64,000 bases of DNA from Acanthornis magna (GCA_036785705.1 JAWUZG010000070.1:5777001-5841000), one strand, 5' to 3'; shown: positions 1 to 14,370, counted from the stretch's first letter. Notes: generated by a model from the letters alone, not told the origin. Numbers and translations are program-made.

Positions 1-2737
1 TTTGAGAAGTTCCTAAGCACTGTTCCAATAATCCTGCCCTGGACACAGCGATTGGGAAGATCAGTGAATTAAGTGTGGCTTTTCACAGGCAATGAAGTTT
101 ATGCTTGAGTACTCACATGCCTCAATGAAGTGAATTTGGTAAGAAACCCCAGTAAACAAGAGTGCAACAAATATTGTTTTATACTTGAGAGGAGCAGATC
201 AGTGCTTACTGAAAGATAAATATATCCAGATGTGTTTATCAGTTGTTCACTCAAGTATTCAAGCGTAAATAGCTAACTTGCTTTAAGTTACAGTTCTGCC
301 TTGTGCCAGGAATCCCCCTGGCAAACTAAGGAAGTTTGACAGTTTTGGAATGGCCACAGGAGACTGCATCTGCTCATGCTGAATGTCCAAGTGGATACAC
401 AAAAGTGTTTTAATTTTGCTTTTGTATTCTTATCAGTCAGCATCTAAACCCAAGAGAAAACCCTGCTGAATGGGGGGCACCTCCCTCCTGGAATATTGAC
501 GTGGATGCTGAGAAAGGCCATCTCCATCGCGGTGATTAACTGCAGAGAAGGATTCACAGCTGTCTTCTCGTTTTGGGTTTAAATGCGTCTCTTTAAGGCT
601 TCCAAGCGTCTTTGAAAGATGGACTGCAAGCAAAAACTTTCATCTCGGCCTTTGCTGGTACTGCTAAAGAGAGAGAGAGACGTCTGGTTCAATGCTCGGT
701 CTTCTCTCAATTCACTTTTTGGATAGGAGCCTGCCTACCCCAGGAGCGTTCCTGCTGCAAGATGTGTTGCATCCCTGAGCCTGACTTACAGACCTTGTGA
801 ACCTATAGTCTTTTTTTGTGTGAGTTGAACCCACTCAGGTCGAAGTTTCTTGGTAAAACAACTGGTTCCAGTGACATAAATGCTGTGTGAATCGATGGCT
901 GCTCAAAGTTTCTGTATTTTATGTGATTCACTAAGCTCCTAATACCCTTCATGGGAGTCAAGGCACTATTCCTGTAGCCTGTGCTGTTTTCTTTCGGAAA
1001 AAACTCAGCGTGAGCTCCCTCAGAAATCAATAGAAACTTTCTGAGTAGGATGGACAACACCTACTCAGCTAATCTTGATTTAATCTCGACTCAGGGGACA
1101 GAACTGCTGCTCCTCCTTGTCTCTGTTTTCCCTGAATTAAGCACATCTGATTCACTCCTAAGCCCCTTCATCAGCTTTACAATATGGATGAGTAAAACCA
1201 AAGCATGAATTTTTTAAACCCCATTCTAGAGTCACATAAATAAGCAAAAGCTTAACCATAGAGAATCATGCTGTGAAAAAAGTGAATTTCAACCTCCTTG
1301 TAATTTTATGTGATTTAAAATCTAAGAAAAGCATGCCCCCAAAATCTATTTCTTACAAAAGAAAAGCACTTATTTATCTAAGTCTTTACATATAACTCAT
1401 ACTTAAAATGAAATTGTATCAGTCTGAATGAAGAATTACACCTACAAAACCTACATTTAAAAGGGAGTTTATGGCGTTTAGATTAAAATTTGCTGTAAGG
1501 CTCTGTGGCAGTGATTTTGTTCCCAGATCTAAAAAAAACCCCTAACCAAACTAACATAAATTTATTTCATTTTTAAAAGCCATGATTTGGTAAGGCAGTG
1601 CACGACAAAGTCACTGGAGGAGGAAAATGAAGTTGCCTGGGTTCAGCAATTGCTCACTTTAGTGGTATGTTTTTATTCCTTTTGGATTTATCCTTGGCAC
1701 CAAATATTCAAGATCTCCAAATGTTTCTTTTGGGGGTGGGGAGGAACTGGGGCTTGATATTTATATAAATATTCAATCTTAAGAATAATTTTAAAAATAA
1801 AATATTCCCTTATAAGTAAAAGTTTCAAATTAGGGAACACTTCAAACCTGTAGATACACGTTTTCCATTTTAGCAATTTGATCTGTGCATTTCAGTTCAA
1901 TTTGGAACAGCTTTTTGATTCCCCAAATAATGCAAACTTGATTTTCAGACAGTTCCCTGGCCTTTAAGTTTGCTAAATGTTGCACGGTGCTCTTATAACT
2001 GCTATGTGCAACACGATGCCAGCAAAAACAATAGCTGTATTTATGAAATACATTATTGTAGCTTCCAGCCCACAGTTCAGAGACTTCATGGCTGGAATCT
2101 AAATTATGTGCCAGTATGCACTCAGTTGTTATTAATCCACAGTTGGGAACACGAGCCAGCCCTTAGTATGATATATTCTTCTTTGTGAACTGGTGAACTC
2201 CTTTTGTAGATAGAAATTACCCCAATAATTTAACCATTGCCCCATTTCCTTCAACAAATGAGCACTGATGAATTGTTCTGTCTTGGAGCTTATCAGGGTT
2301 ACTTTAGGTGAGTTTTTACCACGTTGGGTGTACACTGGTCTCCCAATTTCTATTTTTTTCCCCTCTGTGTAATAATTAATCTCTCAGCGATGTGCTGTCT
2401 TCCAAAATCTCCTGACACCGACTAGAGAATGATTCTCAGCCTATCTTAGGGGCAGCAACATTTCATTCACTCGCACGTGGATCGCACAGGTTTTCTTTCT
2501 TCTTCGGAGACGATAAGAGCCATCCTGTTGGGAAAGCCACGGTTCCCCCAGGGAATGACAGCTTTCTGGCACAAGCCAGCACCATTCAGAAACAGACACT
2601 TGCTCACTTAGAGAGGTGCTGAGTGAACTCCGTTGGGCAGAAAGATCTTACGGGAGTGAGAGGGTGATTATGAAGCCCAAGCAATCCACCACTATTTCCA
2701 AGCAATCCTTACCAGTTCAAGACCTTACGGAAATAAC

Positions 2738-2812
2738 ACTGGAAAATTTAGGCTGAAAGGGACCTCATGAGTGCATTTGGCCAACCCTTCCTCTCTCATC
2801 TTCATGCAAGCA
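2738..2812 (-). repeat. Possible degraded CR1 3' end
   Basis: The stretch resembles, on the reverse strand, the CR1 tail pattern of a GGxTGAAAGGGACCTC-like block followed about 15 bases later by CCAACCC. No continuation into the CR1 body is evident, so this is weak and could be chance similarity. Confidence 0.25.
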
Positions 2813-5800
2813 AAAAATCCAAGCCCTTGGAAGGCTTCTGAGCTGCTTCAAGACCCTAGACCCTTCCTCTCTGGAAGCCATAAAAATGAAGCGGTCCCTT
2901 CCAGCCTGGTAATCTTACACAGCCTAGCGAACGCGAGGATGCTGATTGCCCAGGTCTGCAAACCCATTTCAGCAGCAGCACCAACAGACTTTGATGCCAC
3001 TAGAAGACCATCATTATAATCTGCACCGCCAGGAGAACTGTCTAAGAAAAAGCCGCTAAGTCCTGACACCTCCCAGATCTACCACGGCCGCGGTTCACTT
3101 CAAGAAAACCAAATTCCCTGAGCGTTGCTAATGACTGCTTTCTTTTTCCATCTCCTTATCATTATGGTAGAAGTCTCCGTAAGAAAGCCTCAAGCTTGGT
3201 GAATGGCAAACTTAATTGGATGTGCCTGGCTCAATATTTCTATTTTTGATAGCCTAATTAGAGTGGGCAAAAGACAAACCACTTTTATATTCGGATGGCT
3301 TTGCAGACTGCAGTGTTTTTCTCTTACTTATCAAAATCATATGTGTCTATTTTAAGCGCTTCATCCTAAAATATTCTGTCCTGGAATCTGACAGAAGCTT
3401 CCTGAAGAAAATATGAAAATGGTAATTTGAGAATTTAGGTCATTTATAATCAACGATTCAAAGCAAGACGCTGGAGACAGCTGAAACAATAGGAAAAGTA
3501 CTGCGGAGAAGGGCAGGAAATAGTATTCCTGCTCAGATTTCAATGGAGCAACACAATGATACTTCTAGATGGGTGTCCCTAAAAAAGTTGGAAGTTTAGC
3601 AACTTCATCTCCCTAAATCACCGTATACATGCAATATCCTCTTCTGCCAGTTAACAAGAAACTTTTTCCTGGGTAATCTGTGCATAAAGATAGCAACAGA
3701 CAGTTCGTGCTCCAACCTTCGCTGATCTGGGGCAGAAAGGTGTCACTTCAATATGTTAATCTGCAGACCACAAGCAGATTGTGTCTTGCAATTTCTTGAG
3801 GGTCTTTTCAGCCTACTGTAATTTGAGAATTTACTATGCTGCCTAATCCTTCAGTTTGTGGATATTTGCCATTTCTTTGTCCAGGTAGGGCAAAATTGCA
3901 CATGGAATATATTTTGCTTATTTCTCTCAACTGGGCTATCATTTTAAAAGTGAGGGAGTGTATTATGAAGAAAAGGAATTTTGACCCTGAAATTAATTAG
4001 CATTGGGACATCGTGTATGATTTTAAAATGGTTTAATCCCAAAAATGAGAAGTTAAAGAGCCTACATGTGGGGTTTTTTTAAAAAGGAGTCATGTCTCCT
4101 AGAGATCAACAAAAATGCAGATAAGCATTGGGGTTTCTTTTTTTACATTCGATAATTACATTTAAAACACAAACACTGGCAAAAAACACACTTTCAACTT
4201 TTTTACAAAAACATCTGAAACCATTTGTAGCTCAGACCAAACCTGATAGCTGGTTGCTATCAAGGCAACACTAATAATACCTTTATGGCACTGGATTGGT
4301 ATATTGGTCATATTTAATGGGCCAAAAATTATTTTACACCAGCAAAAGCATAAATTTGAGACATTGGTAATAAAAAATACTATCGATGCCTGCTTCTTCA
4401 TGCTTCGTTTGGCTTTAAAATATTTTGGGTGAAATTCTGTATCATCACACCCAGAGTGAGCCTGGAAAAGGATCAGGAATTTTTAAATGGCTGTAATAAA
4501 ATGTGATAGTATTCTTGGATGGGAATTGTTAGACAGATGGAAGGAATCCTACTAATGCCCAACAATGCATCAAGCAATGTAATTACATGCTGTAGCCAGG
4601 ATCCAGTTACTAATGCTTTGCAAGGCACAAAGGTATATGGAATCAACTATTTTTACAGCTGTCATAAAACCGCATTCCTGCTAATATTCCTCTACCTTTC
4701 CTCTGTGTATTACCATAAGCAAAAATCTGGGTACTTGCAAAGAAAAATTAGGAATTGCAGCAGGACAAAGTCTGTTTTAAACCCACAGCAGAACAGATAG
4801 CGTTGTACCATCATGGTATGGCATTTACAGAAGTCCCCTAACCTAACACAGTCAACTCTGTTGACCATCTGAGAAACAAATTATTTGAAGTTTGGGGTTA
4901 ATACAGGCCCATCTTAAAATCTAGAGGCAGTTCTTTCCTAGTAAATTGCCAGAATGCCAGCAGAAATCCCACAGTTGTTACCATAAATACATATCACACA
5001 GAGCTGCCAGGCTGGTGCATCCCTGAGTTCGGAGGAAAGTCCGAGTTCTCAAATTCTTTCTCAGTTTCTTTTCTTACTGTGTACCACATAGACCTGACCC
5101 CACAGATATATGCACATATCTCTGTGTAAATCTCCATATCTGTGCTGTTTGGGTAGAAATAATTGGCATTTTCCAAAGAGGCTGCACAGTGCCAAGTGTT
5201 GTACTCCACTGGGCCTGGGATGGAGCCTGCAGTTGGCCACAGGGGTCCTGCCGACACATGGCAAGCCCGAAACCATTCAGAGAGACAACATTTGTCAGGA
5301 ATAATACTTGATGCACACAGCCAGGAAAATTGGAACCAGATTCAGGGCTCATGTGCTGGAAAAAATAACTGTGATTGTGGAAAAACTACTCTTGCAGCCT
5401 CCATCACTGACTCCAGATTTCAGATATGGATTTGCTGTGCACAAACCCCCAGTGCTGGGATTGCTCATTTATGGAAATGAAGTGTGGAGCTGGCATTTTA
5501 ACCAGTTGTACCTCCACAAGTGAAAAAAAGCTCACTACAGCTGCAACTGTTTAGCAAAGTGCATGGAATTATAATTGCTCACATTTTTTCATCTTTTTGT
5601 CTTTCACATATGTATAAATGACTTATAAAGAATATTTTCTCCTGCAGTTCTCTTTTACTTATACTTTAATTTCATCAATTCACTTAGCAAAAGATCTGCT
5701 TCAGATATGGGGAAGCCAGGGAAGAGATTAGAAGCTACAGGCTCTGCACTCTTTGCTGCACATGGTAGCATTATATTCTGGGAGCCTTCACATTCTTACT

Positions 5801-6964
5801 TTAATAGTTTTTCCATTAAGTTCAATCATGCTACAGCTAAGCTATAAACTGATACATGCCAGAGCCACACTTGCATATCTGAGGTATATAATGATTCATA
5901 AATTTAACAAATCCTCACATACCATATGTATTATTAGCTTTTAAAAATTATTGTACTCTTCCCACCATGCTCTTATAATTCCATTCAAATATAAGATATA
6001 AACAATACCGTCTAATGACTATTGTTAAAGAGGTTATGGAACTTGCTCAGGTAGTTTTTCTTGGCCGTGTTAAAGAAAAAACTCAAGTTCAGAGGTGAAC
6101 GAGAGCCATTCCTATCTTTGTTATTATTTAAAATGGGTTCTCATTGGCATTGTCTGCCAGCTTATTTACACAACAGTTTTCCCTGATTCATGTTTTGCCT
6201 CCCTGGATTGCTGGACCCCTTGCCCTGAGCAATTTAAAAGATACGATGGATGTGATTGTCTTAGATGCTGCAAGACTGAGAGGAAATACCTGAGTCCTTC
6301 AGGTTCCTCTCTGCACTGAGCTCCAGCAATATTTTATTTAATCATTTTCTAATTGAATCCATGCAGCATTTGTTCCCTTTCAAGAGGAGGGAGGATGTCA
6401 GCTAATTATATGCCTCATACTGGGACGGGAGCGATTAGGTAATCATATATTTCCAATAGCAGAATCTTCCAGAGGATCTGTTTCTTGTGGGAGTATCTTT
6501 TCTGTTGCCCCTTTCTTTTCAGATATTTTGCTCAGTAGAAATATATCCCTGGGCTATTCTTTAGCAGGCTGACTGGATATTGCCACTGGAAAGTTGTATT
6601 CTACAGGTATCAAGGAGAAATTAAATATAAACAGGAACACTAAGAAAGTATTCTAGAAGATTACATACGATGATAAAGCAGTAGCACTTTTGAATATATA
6701 GTACAAAGCACACCCTATGAATGCAAACACCAAGCACAGCAATTTCCATTATCCTTCAAGCATATTCATCACAGACTTTTTTGGCCCTAGAATTAGCTTG
6801 GAAAGTAACAAAAATCAGAGGTTTTAAGTCGATTTCATTTGCCTAGATTAAAGCAGAAAGATTAAATGAGCAGCAAACAGTGCCAAAATTGATGTTTGGA
6901 TATCAACACTGTCATTCTTGCAAACTTTTCCAGTGCTATAAATCTTCTACATTATGCTCAAGGA

Positions 6965-6983
6965 TTTTTTTTTTTTTTTTTTT
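6965..6983. repeat. T homopolymer, 19 bases
   Basis: An uninterrupted run of T. It could be the A-tail of a minus-strand retroposed fragment, but I see no recognisable element or target-site duplication next to it. Confidence 0.8.
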
Positions 6984-7512
6984 GCAGTGACTTGATGAAA
7001 AGTAGCAGCACTTTATGGGTACTGTAAGCAGTGCAAAATGATTGGTAGCCTTGGGAATTCTCCCCTGTTGGAATGACTTTAAAAATCTATGAAATTTAAT
7101 TAAAAATACATATATCATAATTGCTGTGCCTAGTTCTCTTCAGTGCTCTGCTCTCCCACCCGAACCATCCCATTTTCCATTTTCCCTGCACAATGACTCT
7201 CATGAGCTGGCTGGCATGAAGTGTTATGACTCTGTCAAAAGTAGTGGGTGCAATGTCCGAGTTTTTTCCTCTGCTAAACCAAGGCACAAGCAATTTAGCA
7301 CCATATACGTGGGAGTTCATAATCCCCGACACAGTGCTCTGTAACCATTAAGCCACTGACCAGAAGTCCCTTTAGAGATGCTCAACTTGTCTAATCCTGA
7401 AGATAGCTGAAGCTTTAAGGCTTTAAACCTGTTTCCTAGCAGGCCAGAAAACCCTTTTGAAGCATATTGATAAATGTTTTATTTTTCCATCTGGTACTTA
7501 GGCAGCTCACAT

Positions 7513-7590
7513 TCCCTGCCCATGGCAGGGGCGTTGGAACTGGATGATGTTTAAGGTCTCTTCCAACCCAACCTATTCCATGATTCTGCT
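7513..7590 (+). repeat. CR1 LINE 3' end, severely 5'-truncated
   Basis: The segment carries the characteristic end of avian CR1 elements: CCCTGCCCATGGCAGGGG, GTTGGAAC, TTTAAGGTCTCTTCCAACCC, then TTCCATGATTCTG. Only the non-coding tail is left, which is the usual outcome of CR1 5' truncation during target-primed reverse transcription. This family is one of the reasons for assigning the window to a bird or other sauropsid. Confidence 0.85.
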
Positions 7591-9201
7591 TTAGAACCCT
7601 AAGAATAAAAATGTTTTCAGAAAACGTGTGTGCTTTCACACAAATCCATGTCTCCATTACAAGGATGAGCTTGTTTTGGAGAAAGCAGGAGGTATTATCC
7701 CTATGTTTTCCATCCAAGGAACACTGCACAAGCAGCAGAGAGTGTCATGCTGTTGAGCAGAATTGATAAAACATAGCTGAAAGCCTTGCCTGGATATTGG
7801 TTTCCACACCATAAATCTCACGTTTTTCCTTGTTCTCCACCCAGAAACCACCCTAGCAACAGCAAATGTAATCCCTTTTATTTGATTGCTGTGAAATCTC
7901 TTGCTCTTGTCAGTATCACTGATAATCCTCACTGATGGAACAAGCCCAGGGTTGCAAAATAAATGGAAATATCACTCTGATATCCTTTTTTCCACACTGA
8001 CTGGGTGAGAACTTGGCCATTAGTCCTTACCTTGGCATCTGGACGGGATGGCCTCAGCAACACCTCCTCCACACTTTTAACTTTCCTCTCTGTAAAACAA
8101 GAGCCACAATTACTGACCTCCTCTGTGGTTTCTGTGGAAATCCATTGATGCAGGTACTGCTACTCTCAGAACCTCTTTAAAGCTGAAAGTGCATTCTAAT
8201 TTAGCTCATTTAAAAAGAGGACTTTTTTTTTTTTAAGAGAATCTTGGCTTTTTGTTCTTAAACAGTCCTTTTAAATTCATATTTTATGAGTTCCTTTAAG
8301 CTTAAATTGTCAGAGCTATTGTCTTTCTTAGCAAGTCGAAGTAGAAAAGATATTGGTTAAGTATTAAAACTAACTAATTAGGCTTTCAATTATCATTAAA
8401 ATTGTTTTTTTAACAACTACCTACTGATATGTAAACCTTTTGATCCTATAATAGGGCTTGAAGTATCACAGTGCTCAAAACAAAGATTAGGTTACTCTTA
8501 CATGAAATATCTCTATTTATATAAAAACTATTTCTATCTAAACATTACAAAGGAGCTTGTATTATAACAAGCAATTATTTCAGAAATAATTAAAGGGCTT
8601 TTTCCCCTTCAAAATGAAATTTGAGCTCAGCTACAACCAAAACACTTCCCAATTTTGTTTTTGTTACCTCAGCAAAGCCTTAAGAAGTCATCTTTAGGAA
8701 GATAATCTGTAGGATACCTTCATATATTTCATATATTTGAAAGGAAGGTTATTTTCTCAAGGAGAAAAGCTCGAGGAGACATCCTCTCTAAACAACTTAA
8801 CAAGGAGGAGGTCTCCTGTCTTCAAAAGGATTCTGCTGATAGTTGACTACCTTTTTCTAAAAAAAAAACCAAAAAAAACCCCAACAGCCAACTGGCTGCC
8901 TTAATTACAGTCTGCAGCAGCATCTCCTCAAATTAAAGGTTATTGTCAAACACTCTCTGCAAGACAATGTTAAACCGAATGGAAAGATATAAAAATACAT
9001 CCCAGGGTTTATGCAGCAGAGACCTGGAGGCAATAGGCCTTGTTTTATGGTGAATCAAAAAAAAAAAAAAAGGCATCGTTCTCATTAACACTCATTGTGT
9101 CTGAATGGAGCCATTCATTGCCCCGGGGTCTATATAATTAGTTCTAACACTTCCTTTAATAAAAGAAGGATATAAGAGGATGTGAACTATCATTTTCTCC
9201 A

Positions 9202-9244
9202 CCTTGAGTGCTTAAGACCTCCTTCAGGTCTTAAGCACTCAAGG
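9202..9244. repeat. Perfect 19-bp inverted repeat with 5-base loop
   Basis: Left arm 9202-9220 (CCTTGAGTGCTTAAGACCT), loop 9221-9225 (CCTTC), right arm 9226-9244, which is the exact reverse complement of the left arm. No mismatch occurs in 19 pairs. The next base pair outward is mismatched (A/A), and the one beyond it pairs again. The loop is too short for a typical pre-miRNA and no flanking element is recognised. Possible origins are a template-switch mutation, a cruciform-forming site or a read or assembly fold-back. Confidence 0.95.
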
Positions 9245-9305
9245 AGCCTCTGAATGCTTTATGCTAGGAAGAAAGACACTTTTGAGCCCCTAACTAAATT
9301 ATTCT

Positions 9306-9342
9306 TAATAATAATAATAATAATAACAATAATAATAATAGT
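9306..9342. repeat. (AAT)n microsatellite
   Basis: About 12 units of TAA/AAT with one interrupting C. It is an ordinary simple repeat, likely length-polymorphic. Confidence 0.95.
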
Positions 9343-10383
9343 ATAGCAACTAGGTTTGCTATATTGGTAGTGACGTTTGTGTCACTCTTAAGAAACTGGT
9401 GGTGAGGAATGAAGAAGCACCTGCGGGGAGGTGGGGAGGTGCCTTATCAGTTGTGGGGAGGCAGCAGAGCCAACCCCTGCCCCACAGATGAGGTCACAGA
9501 GTGCTGCGGGGGAAGGTTTCCATTCACAAGGCATGGGGAGAACGGGAGGGACAATGTCTCTCCACCAGAGAGAGGACATGGGGAGGACAGGAGGACAAAG
9601 GTAAAAAGGGATTAAAGAGGTGGAGAAGAGGGGGAGCATTCCCTGCACCCTTCTTCCTTCATATTGCAGTCGTGCTGTGTGCCAAAAATAACTTTTAATC
9701 CATCTCGAGAGACCCCCAAGAAGCAGCACAAGCATCCAGCTGAGACTCAGCTGCCTTAGCCTGCAGCACTAGATGTATTTTTGAGGGCTCCCATCACGCG
9801 CAGATCTGGTGTGACTCTGCTTAACTTGTGAAATCTGATCACAGCAGTAGGAGATATGACTTAAGGCAGAGTTGTGGCTCTAAATAAGAGAGAGAAATGA
9901 TTGCAGTGCAGTAAATAACAGCACTAGAAGCTCTGTACAACATGAATTTCAGTCAGATTAAAGCTGCCTCAGATTCCAAATGTGTATGATCTCCTACCAG
10001 GTACGTTAAGTGCTCGGAAGCTGGTATTGATGGAGTCATTAGGACAAAAGAATGCAACTCCTGAACCATGGAGAGTGAGTTCACAGCAGCTATTTGATCC
10101 TCTGTAGTCAGCTCCAAACAGATTGCTGTGATTAAAATAAACATAATTATCCATTCTTGCAGAGGAGCAAAGCCATTATTTCTGTTATTTAAATCAAGTC
10201 AGCAGAGTTCACCATAATATTTGCCTACAAATAGAGATTACCTTTCTTTTCCTCACCACTGATTTTAAATGGTGTTTCCAACTGCACCAATCTAAGGTTC
10301 ACTTCAATGAAGCTACTCCAGGTGTAAAGGGGACTTAGTTATACTTGAGGATCATAAGGCTTTTCTGGGCAATTTGACCTGAA

Positions 10384-10575
10384 AGAATCAGAGAATGGTG
10401 TGGGCTGGAAAGGACGGATCCTCCTGCAATAAGCAGGAACATCCTCAGTTAGGTCAGGTTGCTCAGGGCCCCATCTAACCAGGCCTTGACGGTTTCCAGG
10501 GATGAGACATCCTCCACCTTTCTGGGAAACCTGTGCCAGTGTTTCACCATCCTCATCTCAAAAAGCTCTCCCCAT
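10384..10575 (-). repeat. CR1 LINE fragment, ORF2 C-terminus and 3' UTR
   Basis: Read on the minus strand, the segment runs from the end of the CR1 reverse-transcriptase ORF into its 3' tail. The translation contains MVKHWHRFPRKVEDVSSLE and a following LDGALSNL, the usual C-terminal signature of CR1 ORF2. The tail is seen on the plus strand as GAATCAGAGAATGG, then GGGCTGGAAAGGAC. The copy is 5'-truncated at about 10575, where similarity stops. It is a dead LINE relic, not a host gene, even though a 67-codon frame stays open across it. Confidence 0.88.
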
Positions 10576-12969
10576 GTAGCTTTGTCCCCTCGACAAGGCT
10601 TTATAAACCCTGCCCGTGGGACACACCAGGCTCCAGGACTCAGTTTGGCCAAGGAGGATAAGAAATGTTAAAAAAAAATGAACACACATCCCTCATTTAG
10701 TTTAATCTGAGCAGAAGCTCTGAAACATTACACCTGAGCAGATAAGACGCCCGTGCTCAGGTTTTAGATCCATAAGGTGCTTGGAACGATTAAACCAAGG
10801 GGAAAATATGTGAGAGGAGGAAATGAGTTTCCTCCCCCCTGCTCTCTGGTGATGTCTCACCTGCTTTTAAGCCTCACCACTGCTCCCCACAAAGCCAAGC
10901 TGTCTCTGCGCCTCTTTCCATGACCCTGGTGGATGGCAGCCAGAGGAAAGCTAGGCAGCACAGCTATGAGACACTTGTTCATACTTCCAAGGGATTTTGA
11001 CAAATAAAACAAGCTAAAAGCAGGCAAAAACCTACACTTTGGAGAACTTGGTACATGGTAGATTTACAAGCTCATATGGTGAAAAGGCAGGAGAATTAAA
11101 GCTGGGTGAAGATTAAATTTTTGTCTTTAAAGACTTCAGGCTCAGCATCTGAAAGCTACCCTGACCCAGAGATCTAAAAGGGAGGAAACTGCATAAAATC
11201 AGGTAAAAAATGCTGGCTGCTCATCTCAAGCCTTCCATTTTTATGCCTACCTTTTACTTCTGTAAGGTTTACTTAAAAAAATTGAAGTACCAAAATTAAA
11301 AAGAAAACGCTTCGATGATTTCAAACTTTGCAGAAAATTAAAAATGGAGCTGACTCTGAATCTTCTTTCCATGGAAGAGTTTCAATTTAGATGAATTGCT
11401 GCTATTTTCAAATATATATAGCAATGGATAATAAAAAAAAAGAGATATTATGTATATAATTATAGATGTAATTGCTATAAAAGACAGCAGTACACTCTTT
11501 TTGCTGGTCCCAAATGCCTCCTCAGAGCAGCTAGAAAAGAAGCATTTTCTAGTCTGGAGGTACAGATAGAGGGAAGGAAGGCACGCAGAGCTTTGCACGC
11601 TGCATTTTGCAGGCAGTGATGCAGAAGAGAGGATGGATGAGTCCTGTGGAGAGTGCCAGTGACTGCACCGGATGCTCACAGAGCTAATGGGGAACATGCT
11701 CAGAAACCAGCTTGCACCACAACAAAGAAATTAATCACAATTTGTTGGCACGAGCCTGAAAACAATTTCTCTGGGTCTGTAATGACTGCAGTTGTTTTAG
11801 GGTCTGAGTCTCAGCAGCATTTATAGTTATCGAAATACTGTACTGTAAGCATCATTTCATGGGGCCAAACTTCCGCTGGATGTAAGGCCCATGAAAAGAG
11901 AGTACCTATATATATATAAATAAATACTTTTTAAAATCTAGATTGCAATTTGCCAGCACAGTCTCCAATGCAACATAGTTGTGAAAGCCTGTGCAGGAAA
12001 AAACAGCATAAAAATGGGATGGGGCAAATAGTCTAGGTTTTACCCTGTCACCGTGCCTTGGGATTGGGATACAGCACAAATTTAGCACAGTGTCACAGCT
12101 GGGACTAACTCATGGCTACAGCCAGGGCATATTTAATCTCTTAGATCCATAAACATCTTTTATTCTCTTTAAACCCACCTTGAGCACAGGACTGGTCCAA
12201 GGGCAAAAAAAGGATAGTGTGAAGAGAGCCTGCAATCAATTTTCATCTGTCCCCTAGGATGAAAGAGGAATATGTGAGTCACTTGGACAATGGAGAAGCC
12301 TGAATCCCACTGCATCTGGCTAATGCCAAGGACTAGCCAAACCATATTCCACTGTGATTTGTCACAGATTAAATGCAATCATAAATGTTTCTTGAAGTGT
12401 TTTTTCAAGGGTTTTGAACTCGGCAATAAAACACTGTTCTTTCAGTGGAATTTCAGTTATGGAACTCCTTTGCTAATGCCGAGTAATAAAGTGATCAATA
12501 AGTGATAAATGACTGACATTCTGCACCCATCCATTGAACAATGGAAAACTGAAGGACAGTGACAGTTGTTCCTGAGGGATTCACTTTATTGTTTTCTGTG
12601 TCTTGTCAGACTCATGCTTTGAGCCTTTTTACACTAGTGTTTCATAAGCTGCTATTGAAGCAATAAAAACAGAGACAGGAAAAACATTCGGGAGTTAAGC
12701 CTGCATTTTCACACACAATATTGCATTGTTCTTTCTGAGATGCTGCAGTCTGCTGGGAGGAAAGGGACTGAGGGTTGGCTTCTTTCATTTTATTTATCTG
12801 ATTTTTTAAAAGCAATATGGAAATTCTTGTTGCGTGATGTAGCTTTCCTTTTTAATCAGCCGTTCCTGAAGACCCTCCACCTGATGGAATAGTCACAGTG
12901 AGGGAAGCAGCATTCATTCCATCATGCTCTGTTTGGATTACCTTAAGCTAAACTAATTCTCACTTTACA

Positions 12970-14370
12970 TCAAACTTCAATCTGACCAGGCACTTGGGGA
13001 TTAAAGTGGTCACAGAAAATGAGCAGAGATGTTGTTCTGGTTTCTCCTAAACAGCCTGGTGCTAGAGGGTGAGTCCTGCCAAGAAAGTGGAGATGGGTAC
13101 CATGCTGGCCGCAGCCCTGGCGCTGGGCTGAGACACTGGGGTCTCTGCCCTTGCTCCTGCCTCTGAGGATGCTGTGCGAGCTCAGGAGCAGCCCTGGTTT
13201 GACCACCTCCTGCTGCCTGCTCGGTGCCCGCACGATTCACCCCGCAGGAGCCAGCCCAGGTCAGGACAAGCCAGCGTTGCCTTGGGGCCAATAAACCTGC
13301 CGGCCTCCATGTGGATGCTCGCACACGGCATTCCCACGCACATCCCGCCGTGCTCATGTCTGAGGGAGTGTACCTGGAGACTCCCTGATTCATCTCAGCT
13401 AGCAGAGAATGAACTGCGTCATAGGCTGGCTGCGTTTCATGCTCAGAAAGAGACCGAAGCTCTTTGAATAGCCCTCGGCTCATTCCCAGGGAGCCAATCC
13501 TGCTGGCATCCTTCAGGATCCTTCAGTCCAGGTGGAGGGCTGCGAGTTATCCCCATGGAAGCTGCTGTGCTCCAGCTCTGCATGCAGCGACCACACAAGC
13601 CATTTTTTTGCCTTAATTGCACAACAGACTTAGGCAAACGTCTCCAAAATGAAAGAAACACGCTTAAATAGCCTTATGTAATTTCAGACTAATGACTGCA
13701 CGGATTAAAGTCCTCCTCCGACGGGAGGGGCCATGCTGTCCTAGCCTGCTTTCTAGCCTGAGGCTACGGCAGCACCCTGATATCCAAACAAAGTCCTCCC
13801 ACCAGCTGTTCCCAAGCAGGGGACAGCCCAGACTACATCAGGAGGAGGATGAAGACATTCTGTCGCTAACTTGGTCTTCAAATCAGACCTAACTTCTCAG
13901 GGCCTCTTCTGTCAGTCTCAGCAACCTCCTGGACAGATGAGCAGTGCTCTCTTCTCACAAGGTCAAACTCCCACAGCTCACACCCTGTGCTGTACCCACC
14001 TCGAGGCTGACTTTTCTAGTATGGCTCTTGCTATGCCCCCTCCTCTGACATGCTAAAAATGAGCCCCCGGTGTGTTTCTGAAGGCTTTGATTCCCAGTCC
14101 CACCTCTCATTTGTTACTGAAGGGCAGATCCCTGGCAGCCCGTGCTGCCCACCCTGGAGCTGGGTGCTCAAATGAGGTATTCCCTGCTTCCCCCCGAGCA
14201 GTAACAAACATCCATGTAAAGATCAGGCCTCTCTCCACATCCACATCCATCCCCCGTCTGTCCATCTCCACGTTCAGCACCACCCCACCCCTCATAATTA
14301 GGATGCCTAAATGAGAACAGAGCAGATTTAATTGAGACTGGTTTTTCCACAGAAGGCACCATGCCCACAA
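12970..14370. other. Locally GC-richer patch with overlapping short open frames
   Basis: Base composition rises here relative to the surrounding AT-rich flank, and several frames of 80-157 codons stay open on both strands over the same bases. That pattern is expected from composition. I see no domain, signal peptide or splice-bounded exon. It might be an old regulatory region or a degraded duplicate, and nothing decides between these. Confidence 0.4.

Noticed and set aside
10449..10652. 67-codon minus-strand frame as a small gene
   Set aside because: It is the C-terminus of a CR1 LINE reverse-transcriptase ORF joined to flanking sequence, not a host gene.
13010..13483. 157-codon minus-strand frame beginning MSRGLFKELRSL
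   Set aside because: Its first 30 residues look protein-like, but the rest is low-complexity and competing frames are open on the other strand. No domain, splice support or known family was recognised.
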